A DNA stretch of 64,000 bases from Halalkalibacter oceani (GTDB lineage: Bacteria; Bacillota; Bacilli; Bacillales; Bacillaceae_D). A model generated the notes under the pieces. The model was given only the letters and a program-made list of their open reading frames with translations, searched no databases and had not been told where the DNA came from. The translations under genes and the position numbers were made by a program. Shown here piece after piece: positions 43,590 through 52,267 of the stretch (the stretch's first letter is position 1; each line of letters begins with the position of its first letter). The stretch is taken from contig NZ_JAMBOS010000007.1 in the NCBI RefSeq assembly GCF_023715705.1, positions 1-64,000 of the forward strand, in the 5' to 3' direction.

Positions 43590-45848
43590 TTATTGACTGA
43601 CACGATCAAGGAAAACTGAGAATTCAGCTCTTGTCGTCGGCAGGGCAGGACCGAATCCGCCGCCTGGCTGCCCTTGGGCAATACCGTTCGCTTTTAAGGC
43701 ATCAATCGCTCCATATGCCCAATGTGTGCTCGCCACATCAGGAAATGGCTCGGCCGATTGCCCCGTAATGCTGTACGCCCGTTGCAGGATGGTTGCCATC
43801 TCGGCTCTCGTCAACGTTGCCTTCGGGTCAAAGCTTGAAGCTGTTTTTCCGCTCATAATGCCTGCGCGGTCAACCGCGGCAATCGCTTCATAGTAAAACG
43901 ATTGGGACGCGACATCATTAAAGGCCGGCCGGTGATTTCCCGCTGACAGATTAAGAGCTCTCGCAATCATAATCGCCGTCTGCTCCCGCGAGATCGCTTC
44001 ACCCGGACGGAACGATCCGTCACTGTAGCCGCTGATCACATTGCGGTCATTCAGCGCCAAAATCGACTGGCGTGCCCAGAAGGTAGAGGAGACATCCTTA
44101 AACCGTTCGACCTGATAGGAAGATTGATAGATCGCTTCCAGCTGGTCAAAATAGACAGTACCGTTCCCCTGTTTCGCCGCATTTCCTTGTGCTGTATACA
44201 CTTGCTCGACCTTGAACGGTTGAGGTGCATTAGTAGGCAGAGGAGCCCGCACATAACGCCATCCTGTCCAGTTAAATTGATTTTCCTCGGTAAAATTGAT
44301 CGTATGTCTTTGTCCGTTGCCATCGATCACCGTTGCCCGCAGCCAGTGTTCTGCCCCATCACCTGAAGCCCACATGCCGAGCTCCAGCGGCCGTCCCTTT
44401 AACGGAATTGGCGTTCTTGCTTTCGCATAGGCCGCGGCAATTCCACTCTCGCCTTTTGAGTAATCATAGGTGAGCTTCAATGATTTCGAGCCGACCCGAA
44501 CAGGATCATACTGACCGGACAATGAAATTGAGGCTTCCGCCCGCGCGCTACTCGCAACCCAGTTATTCAGATTCTCAAACGGATCAACGACAAGCATCGG
44601 TTCAGTCACCCTTTTAGGTGGTTCGCTGGAAATGACCTGCAACGTATTCGGAACCGCTCTCAAGCTCGATTCCGAAGGACGGTTGACGGTAATCGGCTGC
44701 TCATAATACGGCAGACGGGCCACCATTGTCGTCGAGCCTCCACCATCAAGATTAATCGCCTGATAAGCGCCTAATGAGCGCATATACTCAGCTAGTTCAC
44801 GCAGCGTAGCCCCTTGGCTGTAGCCTGTCTGTCGTCCATCAATCGTGACGAGGAACAGCTTTGTCCCATCTCCGGAAATCCCGACAGCAGAGCGCGGATG
44901 CCGGGAAGTGGCAAATGAGCCGGACTCATTCATTGAAATCGAAACCTGGCCATTGCGCACAAGGGTTGGCCCTGTGGCCATCATAAACTCAGCATCTTTC
45001 CATGTGTCATTGATTTGCGCCTCAACAGTAATCGAATCACCAACTGCTACCCCGGCCAGCGACTCGGCCAGTGCGCCGCCATTGGCCGAGATCACAAAGC
45101 CATCTTCAGGAATCGGGGAATTCGCCCCCTCTCCCAATCTGCGAATCTCGGAAACCGTTCCTGTAATCCGGTCGCCAAAGGCAAAATTTTTGGCGCTTTT
45201 CGACGTGTTTGTCACAACGATTTCGGTCGCATATTGACTCGCACCGGTTGTCGCCGCCTGATGTCCACCTGTAAAGAGCACAGCTTGTCCGTTTTCCCGC
45301 TGCCCGTTGATAGAGGTCAGCGGAATCGTCCGTCCATTGTGCTCAAAGCTCATTCGCGGCTCATAATCAGCGATCGTTAAAGCTCCGTTACGGTTCACAC
45401 CAAAAGCAAAAGGCGCATTAACCGGTCCATCCTCATTGGATAGAATCCCGTAATTAATAATTTCGTTTTGCTTTATAAGCATATTGACAGGAATACCGTT
45501 CGCTAAATTGTAAAAGGAAGCATTAACCGCACCGACGACATAATGCCCTTCATATGTATTTGCGATCGCCTGCTGAGGAGTCGTCTGTACTCTCCCTAAA
45601 GGTGAAAGCTGATAAAGCTCAAGATCGACCGCCGGATTACGGTATGCGACATCCAGTACCTGTACGGCGCGGGGTGTCCCGCCGGAAGTTAGATAATGCT
45701 CACGGATTAACGATACCCCGGTTGAAATTTCGTCCTTCGTTGAAGACTGCTTCGTGCCAAACCCACTGTATGCTTCAGCTTGAAATGGGCTGACGACCAA
45801 GGCAATCCCAACGACACAAGCCGCCAGTTTTTGATTTATTTTCTTCAA
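43590..45848 (-). CDS. SLH-domain phosphodiester glycosidase (NAGPA-like)
   Basis: A 752-aa secreted protein: signal peptide (about 1-26, ending AEA), phosphodiester glycosidase domain (NAGPA, about 60-405) with NASFYN, RHPRSAVGI and the Asp-rich motif INLDGGGSTTM, a carbohydrate-binding-like region (about 420-570), and three C-terminal SLH domains (about 580-752, with VISGYSDGSFRPGEAISREQ-type repeats). Members may cut phosphodiester-linked sugars such as wall teichoic acid. The start is TTG with GGAG 7 bp upstream. Being tied to the wall by SLH fits remodelling of wall polymers. Confidence 0.9.
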   Translation of the reverse strand: MKKINQKLAACVVGIALVVSPFQAEAYSGFGTKQSSTKDEISTGVSLIREHYLTSGGTPRAVQVLDVAYRNPAVDLELYQLSPLGRVQTTPQQAIANTYEGHYVVGAVNASFYNLANGIPVNMLIKQNEIINYGILSNEDGPVNAPFAFGVNRNGALTIADYEPRMSFEHNGRTIPLTSINGQRENGQAVLFTGGHQAATTGASQYATEIVVTNTSKSAKNFAFGDRITGTVSEIRRLGEGANSPIPEDGFVISANGGALAESLAGVAVGDSITVEAQINDTWKDAEFMMATGPTLVRNGQVSISMNESGSFATSRHPRSAVGISGDGTKLFLVTIDGRQTGYSQGATLRELAEYMRSLGAYQAINLDGGGSTTMVARLPYYEQPITVNRPSESSLRAVPNTLQVISSEPPKRVTEPMLVVDPFENLNNWVASSARAEASISLSGQYDPVRVGSKSLKLTYDYSKGESGIAAAYAKARTPIPLKGRPLELGMWASGDGAEHWLRATVIDGNGQRHTINFTEENQFNWTGWRYVRAPLPTNAPQPFKVEQVYTAQGNAAKQGNGTVYFDQLEAIYQSSYQVERFKDVSSTFWARQSILALNDRNVISGYSDGSFRPGEAISREQTAIMIARALNLSAGNHRPAFNDVASQSFYYEAIAAVDRAGIMSGKTASSFDPKATLTRAEMATILQRAYSITGQSAEPFPDVASTHWAYGAIDALKANGIAQGQPGGGFGPALPTTRAEFSVFLDRVSQ

Positions 45849-46050
45849 ACTCTTCACTCCAAACTATAGATGACTTACACATTTGTCGAGAATCTCCAAC
45901 ATATATGCCTATAATTTTACAAGGTTTCCTATGTAATTAAAAGGTAGATTGCGAAACTTTGAAACTTTTTGTACGGAATTGATACTTTATGCTCACTCAC
46001 ATTCTTTCATTTATAGCGAGGGGTTAATGGTTGCGCGATTTTCAAAAAAA

Positions 46051-46090
46051 GAGGATATCTAACGGGCTTTCACCCTTGTTAGATATCCTC
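46051..46090 (-). terminator. Intrinsic terminator after the Spo0E-type gene
   Basis: GAGGATATCTAAC and GTTAGATATCCTC form a perfect 13-bp stem with a 14-nt loop, followed by TTTTTTT on the minus strand. It ends a minus-strand transcript that would carry the 52-aa Spo0E-type gene. Confidence 0.9.
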
Positions 46091-46133
46091 ATGAATCCTG
46101 TCTTCAGGAACCGGGGCCGCCTCCTGCTTCCTT

Positions 46134-46292
46134 TTAGTCATGGATTCCCTGATAACGGTTCAGCAAATGATCAAGCTTTTGACTACAGGAAACGACTCTG
46201 GAGTCGGTCATGCCGAAGTACCTTGCCTTTATATACATTTCTCTTTTTTTTAATTTAATAGCCGATAATAAGATGGCCTTTTTACAGAACAT
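46134..46292 (-). CDS. Spo0E-family aspartyl-phosphate phosphatase (52 aa)
   Basis: A tiny gene with AAGGAG 8 bp before its ATG and a strong terminator downstream. The product has the Spo0E pattern: a first helix (IKLKKREMYIKA), a turn with FGMTDSRVV, then SQKLDHLLNRY; the family motif is SQELD, with the Asp needed for activity, and here it reads SQKLD. Such proteins remove phosphate from Spo0A and delay sporulation. Nothing else in the region shares its operon with certainty; the 65-aa gene at 46480 is on the same strand about 190 bp upstream. Confidence 0.8.
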   Translation of the reverse strand: MFCKKAILLSAIKLKKREMYIKARYFGMTDSRVVSCSQKLDHLLNRYQGIHD

Positions 46293-46479
46293 GGTTCTCT
46301 CTCCTTCACCCGACTAAATCATCGTGCCATCAAAGGAGGTAAACTCTTAGAAGTTTTGGACACGTTCTTTATCTTAACTCAGGAACTCTATAGATTTTGT
46401 AGAATTTTGTCAGCTGATATAATGTTCATATATCTGTCATATTTCAGCCAAAAGGATACGGTTTAAAGGCTCATAAGAC

Positions 46480-46677
46480 TTAGCTTTTATCCATCTTCTT
46501 TCCCTTTTGCACACGCACAGCCGGCGGCATGACATACTGTTGTAACCGCGCTGCAAAATCTCCTACGGCTTCCTTTGTGTTCATCGTATCCACTTCATAT
46601 GCGGCTTTCGTATACACACCTTGAAGAATGTATAACAATTCCTGCTCATTCAATGGTTTTCGTTGCATTTTCATCAT
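46480..46677 (-). CDS. Small hypothetical protein
   Basis: A 65-aa protein with helical N-terminal part (LNEQELLYILQGVYTKAAYEV) and a basic tail (VRVQKGKKMDKS). AGAGGAG lies before tandem ATG codons, and the codon use looks genuine. No family recognised and no membrane span. It may share a transcript with the Spo0E-type gene downstream. Confidence 0.6.
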   Translation of the reverse strand: MMKMQRKPLNEQELLYILQGVYTKAAYEVDTMNTKEAVGDFAARLQQYVMPPAVRVQKGKKMDKS

Positions 46678-46920
46678 TCTGCTCCTCTTCTTATAAACTG
46701 GTGGCGATTCTCAGTTGGCGTACAGAGCGAATTGGCACAGTGTTTCTTATACCCTCCTGACGGTCCGCGAAACATTTTGTTTATTCCTATTTGGCTGTCA
46801 TGCGCATCATCGCGCCTTTCTATTACATTTCAAGGTCATCATTGTAATCTAAAAAAATATGAATTTCTCCATGCTATAATAAAGCTGATTCTATCTATTT
46901 AGTAAAAGGAGGAATTTATT

Positions 46921-47955
46921 GTGAGAGGTTTACAACTTGGGCTCAGCATCGTTCTCGCAATCCTGCTGATTGCCACCCCTGCTTCAGCCGACACGCCTTT
47001 CTCGGATGTGCCAGCAAACCATTGGGGACTGGATGCGATAAATTACCTCGCCGAGCTTGAAATTATCCGCGGTTATGATGATCAAACCTTCAGGCCGGCG
47101 CAAACTGTGACGAGAGCCGATGCGGCGATTATGATCGCCAGAGCGCTTGACCTGGACATTGATGAGTCAGCTTCAGCGCCTTTCGCTGATGTCAGCCCGC
47201 AATTTTACGCCTATCACGAGATCGCAGCCGTGGCGGAAGCCGGCATTATTCAAGGCTTTAACGGAAGATTTTCGCCGCGTAACGACTTAACAAGGGGACA
47301 GATGGCAGCGATTCTGCAACGCGCCTTTGATCTGTCAGGTACGTCTGACAATCAATTTTCGGATGTAGGAGAAAATCATCTTTTCTATCCTGAGATTCAG
47401 ACCCTTATCGCCAATATGATCACGAATGGTTACAGTGATAGAACATTCAGGCCGGACAACAGCATGAGAAGAGACGAGTTTGCCACTTTCGTGGCGAGAG
47501 CGTTGGATGAGAGGTTCCGCGGCATCACCTTCCCTCCGGCACCGGTTACAGAAGACGACGATGAGGATGTCCATCCATTTGAACACGAAGTACTGGAGCG
47601 AACGAATGAGGAACGGGCCAAGCATGGTCTCGCCCCGCTGGCATTTGATGAGGAAACACAAAAAGTCGCCCGTCTTAAATCCGAGGACATGCGCGACCAT
47701 CGCTATTTTTCACATACGTCACCAACCTACGGCTCGCCTTTTGAAATGATGAGCCAGTTCGGAATCAATTACAGCTTTGCCGGCGAGAACATTGCCGCCG
47801 GGCAGACGACACCGAGCGAGGTCGTAGAAGCGTGGATGAACAGCGAAGGTCACCGCCAGAACATCTTAAACCCGAACTTTACCCACCTCGGCGTCGGCTA
47901 CGCGGAAGGCGGCTCAATGCGCCACTACTGGACACAAATGTTTGTCGGGTACTAA
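46921..47955 (+). CDS. SLH-domain CAP (SCP/PR1-like) secreted protein
   Basis: A 344-aa protein: signal peptide (1-23, ending ASA), three SLH domains (about 25-200), a short acidic linker (TEDDDEDVHPF) and a CAP domain (about 215-344) with LERTNEERAKHGLAPLAFDE, YFSHTSPTYGSPFEMM, GENIAAGQ and GHRQNILNPNFTHLGVGY. CAP proteins of Bacillus (YkwD type) are secreted, of unclear function. It starts at GTG with AAAGGAGG upstream; an extended -10 (TGCTATAAT, -10 at 46875-46880) is about 40 bp upstream. Strong terminator follows. Confidence 0.93.
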   Translation: MRGLQLGLSIVLAILLIATPASADTPFSDVPANHWGLDAINYLAELEIIRGYDDQTFRPAQTVTRADAAIMIARALDLDIDESASAPFADVSPQFYAYHEIAAVAEAGIIQGFNGRFSPRNDLTRGQMAAILQRAFDLSGTSDNQFSDVGENHLFYPEIQTLIANMITNGYSDRTFRPDNSMRRDEFATFVARALDERFRGITFPPAPVTEDDDEDVHPFEHEVLERTNEERAKHGLAPLAFDEETQKVARLKSEDMRDHRYFSHTSPTYGSPFEMMSQFGINYSFAGENIAAGQTTPSEVVEAWMNSEGHRQNILNPNFTHLGVGYAEGGSMRHYWTQMFVGY

Positions 47956-47999
47956 AGAGGCTTGGAAAAAGGTTGTTGTATACCTTTTTCCAAGCCTCT
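47956..47999 (+). terminator. Terminator of the SLH-CAP gene
   Basis: AGAGGCTTGGAAAAAGGT and its exact complement form an 18-bp stem with an 8-nt loop, directly after the stop. It touches element C. Confidence 0.88.
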
Positions 48000-48084
48000 A
48001 AACAATGAGTGGAGCCGCCACGATCTTGTAGAGTCCGTTGTGAGTGGATTTCTCACAACGGACTTGTGGCGAGTGAAGCCATTG
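48000..48084 (-). repeat. 85-nt structured intergenic element, copy C
   Basis: On the minus strand it starts CAATGGCTTC and ends ACTCATTGTTT. Stems CAATG/CATTG and CGCCAC/GTGGCG with an 8x8 loop; inner stem AGTCCGTTGTGAG with CTCACAACGGACT closing AAATCCA. Closely related to copy B. It lies between the SLH-CAP terminator and the end of the half-MFS gene. Confidence 0.85.
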
Positions 48085-48107
48085 CGCCTCCATGCACCTC
48101 CCCCACA

Positions 48108-48641
48108 CTATTCCTCAATCCTCAATATAAAAATTCCGCTGATGAAGAGCAAAATTGAACCGGTATAGAAGATCAGATCGACGGTTAACCAGTCAATGAG
48201 AAAGCCACCGGCAATAACGGCGAAGCCTGAGAAAAGCGACACCCAGAAATGATAAGAGCCTATCTTCTCGCCGCGCCGGCCGCCGTCGGTCACATCGGCG
48301 ATCATCGCCTTTTCACTCGTTTTCTGCATCGCCCCAACGATTCCGAGCAGCACTTGTAGCACATATACCTGCCAAATCGCGGTGACGACCGGAAAAAGCA
48401 GAAAAATCACCGCCGTCGTCCATGTGCTAAGTAAGAGAAACCCTTTCCTGCCCCGCTCATCAGAAGTGCTGCCGATCCAACGGTGGACAAGGGCGGAGCT
48501 TAGCGTGAACAAGCCGTACGCCAAACCGAATTCAGAAAAGCTCCCACCCGCCTCGCGCAAAAAAATCACGTAAAATGGAAAGACGAGCCCCGTCGCAAAC
48601 AGCACCCAGCTTTGCGAAATGACCATCCATTTAAGATTCAT
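48108..48641 (-). CDS. Half-size MFS-type membrane protein (6 spans)
   Basis: A 177-aa protein with about six membrane spans, like the N-terminal half of a major facilitator: KWMVISQSW at the start and GSTSDERGRKGFLL, the loop 2-3 motif with the Asp/Arg pattern G-x3-D-x2-GR. The second half is missing, so it is either a truncated gene or a natural half-size family member that works as a dimer. I start at ATG 48641, with AGGAG about 10 bp ahead. Element C follows about 25 bp past the stop. With the upstream frame restored, its start overlaps the oxidase end by 11 bp, a sign of coupling. Confidence 0.65.
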   Translation of the reverse strand: MNLKWMVISQSWVLFATGLVFPFYVIFLREAGGSFSEFGLAYGLFTLSSALVHRWIGSTSDERGRKGFLLLSTWTTAVIFLLFPVVTAIWQVYVLQVLLGIVGAMQKTSEKAMIADVTDGGRRGEKIGSYHFWVSLFSGFAVIAGGFLIDWLTVDLIFYTGSILLFISGIFILRIEE

Positions 48642-48688
48642 CCCGGTGATACTCCTCATAAAAGTGATTCATGAACCGTTCCTCGGGA

Positions 48689-50125
48689 TCATATTTCCGC
48701 TTTTCTGCAAAAAAAAGCATCGATTTCGGGATAAGCGGCTCTGATCTGTTCATTTGTTGGAAAGGTCTGATAGGTTAAGTAATACGTTCCCTGACAGGCA
48801 AGGACCGCTTCGACGACACGCTTCGTCGCTGCCCTCACCTGTTCAATCCCCTCATCAGACAGGGGATGATGAATCAGGAGAACGAGAGCCAATGTATCTT
48901 CATTCGAATAACGAAGAAAGCCCTCTTGGTGTTCCGGTGTATACCTGACCGTGACATTCAATGCGTTTAGCTCTTCCTCTTCAATAATTTCTTTTAATAA
49001 CCCGACAAATCGTGGAAACTGGGCTGTTGGCACAAAGTATTCCTGCAAAATATCCGTATTATTGTCAGAATCGTACTCCAAAAAAGCCACCGGCGGTCGC
49101 ATCGCATTGTTCCGACTGACAATTTCAACCGCATCCTCATTGGCATACAGCCTTTGCTGTAGGTCCCAGACAAGTTGTTTTCCCCAGTCAAAATTCCGCG
49201 CCAAGCCTAAGAAAAATTTGTCCCTTCGCACATGCTTTTCTTCCTCCAGCAAATAAAGCTGCTCAAGCTGCTCCGGCTCAGGGTAATGTTCGTCATCAGG
49301 TGTCAGCGTCCGGTACGTGGTGACATACATGTCTTCAAACAACGACTCAGGCGTCGCCGACAAGCGGGCAAAATGAAGCCCGACATCTTCGGCGTTTTTA
49401 ATATGCTGTTCGATATAAGCGGGATATTCCTGATAGTCAAGCTTTTCAGTTGTGCCAGCATACAATTCATTGTCTGTAATTTCAAGCGTGACATCGAGAA
49501 TGACGCCGAATAAGCCGAAACCGCCAATCACAAGCTCAAACAGCTCCTCATTTTCAGTGCGACTGACATGTTTGATCTCCCCGTCAGCCGTCAGGAGTCG
49601 GAACGATTCCACCGTCTCAATCAGCGGCCCATAGCGCGGATCGCGTCCATGAACATTTGAACTCAATGAACCTCCAACAGTAAAAATATTAGATGACTGC
49701 ATCACTTTAACCGCCAGCCCATAGCGGTTCAAATAATTCTGCACATCCGCCCATGTCACTCCACTTTGGACCGTAATCAACTTTTGCTCAGTGTCGAGAG
49801 ATAGAATATCATTGAAGTCCGTCATGTCGAGCAGGAGAGAGTCACGAAAAAAGGCATGCCCTCCTTGACTATGTCTCGCTCCGGCAATCGAAATCTTCAA
49901 TTGCTTCTCCTCCGCCAGCTTAACCGCTTTGATCAACGCTTCTTCTTCTTTCCCTTTGATAATGTCTTCGACCCGCTCCGGGAATAAACGGCTTACATCG
50001 TGAATGAGCAGTTCATCCCCTGTCTGATTCCGATAAAGAGAAAGCGAAAAAGCCATTCCGTACACCATGATCGTACAACAAATCACGACAACAAAACGCC
50101 GCCGTTGCTGCTCCCTGCCCCTCAT
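48689..50125 (-). CDS. Membrane-anchored FAD-linked oxidase (lactone oxidase-like), 3' frameshift
   Basis: An FAD-dependent oxidoreductase: basic N-terminus and one membrane anchor (about 12-30 from ATG 50125), FAD-binding PCMH domain with GARHSQGGHAF, VQSGVTWADV and VGGSLSSNVHG, then a C-terminal domain like that of aldonolactone oxidases. The frame ends early at 48689 after a run of eight T residues (plus-strand A8 at 48709-48716). With one T fewer the frame continues to 48631 and gives the usual ending KYDPEERFMNHFYEEY. The true gene is thus probably 48631-50125. A PyrR-like attenuator lies upstream. Substrate unknown. Confidence 0.8.
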   Translation of the reverse strand: MRGREQQRRRFVVVICCTIMVYGMAFSLSLYRNQTGDELLIHDVSRLFPERVEDIIKGKEEEALIKAVKLAEEKQLKISIAGARHSQGGHAFFRDSLLLDMTDFNDILSLDTEQKLITVQSGVTWADVQNYLNRYGLAVKVMQSSNIFTVGGSLSSNVHGRDPRYGPLIETVESFRLLTADGEIKHVSRTENEELFELVIGGFGLFGVILDVTLEITDNELYAGTTEKLDYQEYPAYIEQHIKNAEDVGLHFARLSATPESLFEDMYVTTYRTLTPDDEHYPEPEQLEQLYLLEEEKHVRRDKFFLGLARNFDWGKQLVWDLQQRLYANEDAVEIVSRNNAMRPPVAFLEYDSDNNTDILQEYFVPTAQFPRFVGLLKEIIEEEELNALNVTVRYTPEHQEGFLRYSNEDTLALVLLIHHPLSDEGIEQVRAATKRVVEAVLACQGTYYLTYQTFPTNEQIRAAYPEIDAFFCRKAEI

Positions 50126-50229
50126 ACCCTCACCTGATCTCCTTAAAGATTTGATCCCACTTTCATTTTCGTTGTTTACCGCTTTTTTCCTTCCATATAT
50201 ATAACGGGCAATGTAAGAAAAGAATACAA

Positions 50230-50269
50230 AAAGCAGGCATCCTGTCATTTCTGACAGGATGCCTGCTTT
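50230..50269 (-). terminator. Terminator of the PyrR-like attenuator
   Basis: AAAGCAGGCATCCTGTCA and its exact complement form an 18-bp stem with a 4-nt loop, followed by TTTTTG on the minus strand. It precedes the FAD oxidase start by about 100 bp and follows a promoter and leader, so it acts as an attenuator terminator rather than a gene end. Confidence 0.88.
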
Positions 50270-50375
50270 ATTATAATGAACAGAAGGATGGACGTACCCA
50301 CACGTCCCCTAACTCATCATTTCCGCTGCCCTTGTCAGTCTCGCGGACTGAATTAAAGGTACCACTGTTGAATTA
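50270..50375 (-). promoter_or_regulatory. PyrR-like binding loop and attenuator leader
   Basis: On the minus strand ACCTTTAATT, CAGTCCGCGAGACTG and CAAGGG form a stem (CCTTT with AAGGG, CAGTC with GACTG) enclosing TCCGCGAG, close to the PyrR-bound pyr attenuator (CAGTCC-GAGAGG-CTG). The 3' half, CTGACAAGGGC, can also pair with GCATCCTGTCAG of the terminator, which is the antiterminator arrangement. The next leader part forms GGGGACGTGTGGGTACGTCC. The match is by memory of the family, so PyrR control is probable, not proved. Confidence 0.65.
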
Positions 50376-50380
50376 CGATC

Positions 50381-50409
50381 ATTATGACAAGAAATGAGAG
50401 GTTTGTCAA
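50381..50409 (-). promoter_or_regulatory. Sigma-A promoter of the attenuator leader
   Basis: A minus-strand TTGACA (50404-50409), 17-bp spacer and CATAAT (50381-50386). This is the best sigma-A match in the region, reading toward the FAD oxidase. Confidence 0.85.
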
Positions 50410-50543
50410 CAGTGAAATTCGTTCCTTGCCGGACCGCTCACCGCTTGCATGATCGAACAACATCGTCGGAAGAAGCCGTTAAAGACTACATTTCTTTACC
50501 TTTCCCACTTTTCCTTCTTATAAAACTTTTTTTATAAACTTTT

Positions 50544-52139
50544 TTACGCGGCATGAAGTAGATAATAAATATTTAAGCCGAGGTAAAGCATTTGCTTTCC
50601 TTCGGAAGTCTTCAAATTAAGGCCTGTCAGCTTTTCGATTTTCGTCAATCTATATTTCAATGTATTGACATGTACATTCATCCGTTCTGCCGTTCGTTGA
50701 AGATGCTCATTTTCTTCAAAGTAAGCTATGACTGTTTCAAAGAAATTCGTCTGGCGCTGCTGATCAAACGCCAAAATCGGTTCAATCGTTTCTTCATAGT
50801 ACCCTCTCATGATTTCTTCATTCGACAAGGAATGAATCACTTTAAAAATCCCAAGCTCATCATAGAATGTCAGTTTTCGATCTTCCTTTTTTTTGTGCCG
50901 GACTTTTGGACCGAGATCACAGGCGAGCTTCGCTTCAACATAGCTATTTTGCAATTCCTTGATTCCTTTCGCGCAGCTGCCGACGCCAATATGCGAGACC
51001 ATGTCCATTAACTGCGGATTCTGCTCTAAATGGTGATATAACTCGAGAATGTCAGCGCGAAGACCGGCAAAATTTGAATGCTGAACCGGCAATAGCAAAA
51101 TACTTTGGCGCGACACCTCACCAACAATACAGCCAGTGTAGTATTGATGTGTCGCTGCCAGCAGCTCATCCAATTGTTGTCCGTTTTGTTCATCTGCGGC
51201 GGCAATGTAGACAACAACGTAGAGCGAATCAGCCGAGAAGGCAAATTCAGCGGCATATTTTTCCACAAACTTTTCGTTATGCCCTTCCTGGGTGAGAAGC
51301 TCCACTAAAAAATTATTTACATACTGCTTTTTCACATCATGCTTTACTTTTTGCTTTAAAAATTCAATCGATAAAAGAGTCGATGCCTTATTCATCAAAG
51401 CGAAATCAACTTTAAGATGCACTTCATTCACTCCCCAGCACGTGATAAAGCCTAGGCATTCTTTGTCGACGATAATCGGGGCGACGATGCACTCAATCTC
51501 TTCTTTGTTCATCACCCTCGTCATCCGGAGCGAGCGCTTCATAAGCGCAAGTTCATCCTTCTGCTGGGGAAGCAGTGATTCGATGTCCTTCGGGGGTGCC
51601 GGTGTCTCAATATAAGGAAGTTGACTTTCAACGGTAATCGGGTTTCTCGTCAATCCCGACAATGAATCAATAAAGTAAGAAAGCCCGTACTCTTCAATCG
51701 AGATTTCCTGCAGCAATTGCTCAGCCTGTTCATAGTCCTCCTGCAGGATAACCTTGCTTTCGAATATCTCGTTCACCGCTGGCCAAAGAATATCCAGGTA
51801 GCTGATATGCTTGGGAATTTCAATAATCGGCATACCATATTTCTCCGCCTCGACAAGAATCACTTGGATATCATCAACAAATCGGTACGGCTTAATCGCC
51901 ACGGCCGCCGTACCGATTGAGGCGAGCTGCTTAATTAATTCCTTTTGCTTGTCCACGCTGTCCCTGATCGGATAAAGGCTCGTTAGTAAAAGCTCCCCGC
52001 CTTTTAACCAATTTAGAATATCAGGAACCTCCATGATCGTTACATACTTGACTTCCGTCTCAATTCCAGAGTGACCGGCAATGATTTTGCATTCTCGGAG
52101 TCCCCCGCTCTTCATTAAGTCCTTAATGGTGGTTGTCAT
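50544..52139 (-). CDS. PucR-family transcription regulator
   Basis: A 531-aa PucR-type regulator. The N-terminal PucR domain (about 1-125) contains KYVTIMEVPDILNWLKGGELLL; a middle GAF/GGDEF-like part follows; the C-terminal helix-turn-helix (about 460-520) has FEENEHLQRTAERMNVHVNTLKYRLTKIEKLTG. Family members control purine breakdown or other nitrogen pathways. It lies 128 bp after the amidohydrolase gene, on the same strand, and probably controls the TRAP-amidohydrolase genes. AAAGGA precedes the ATG. Confidence 0.9.
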   Translation of the reverse strand: MTTTIKDLMKSGGLRECKIIAGHSGIETEVKYVTIMEVPDILNWLKGGELLLTSLYPIRDSVDKQKELIKQLASIGTAAVAIKPYRFVDDIQVILVEAEKYGMPIIEIPKHISYLDILWPAVNEIFESKVILQEDYEQAEQLLQEISIEEYGLSYFIDSLSGLTRNPITVESQLPYIETPAPPKDIESLLPQQKDELALMKRSLRMTRVMNKEEIECIVAPIIVDKECLGFITCWGVNEVHLKVDFALMNKASTLLSIEFLKQKVKHDVKKQYVNNFLVELLTQEGHNEKFVEKYAAEFAFSADSLYVVVYIAAADEQNGQQLDELLAATHQYYTGCIVGEVSRQSILLLPVQHSNFAGLRADILELYHHLEQNPQLMDMVSHIGVGSCAKGIKELQNSYVEAKLACDLGPKVRHKKKEDRKLTFYDELGIFKVIHSLSNEEIMRGYYEETIEPILAFDQQRQTNFFETVIAYFEENEHLQRTAERMNVHVNTLKYRLTKIEKLTGLNLKTSEGKQMLYLGLNIYYLLHAA

Positions 52140-52267
52140 CGTAAGTCATCCTTTTTTTCCTAGTATTTCTCTTAGTTTACTAGAGGCGAAGACTTTCGTG
52201 TTAAACATTCTTATAAAAAACATGACTTTACAAGGAGATCGTAAAACCCCTTATTGCTGCATCACTT

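Noticed and set aside
46031-46258. Plus-strand frame of 75 codons near 46.1 kb
   Set aside because: It covers a terminator stem and lies antisense to the Spo0E-type gene, which has a ribosome site and a family signature.
50125-50248. Earlier start of the FAD oxidase at 50248
   Set aside because: That ATG is inside the attenuator terminator stem; ATG 50125 leaves a normal membrane-anchor N-terminus.
50340-50370. T-box element, because GTGGTACC is present upstream of a terminator
   Set aside because: No specifier stem, no full T-box sequence AGGGTGGNACCGCG; the PyrR-type loop explains more of the leader.
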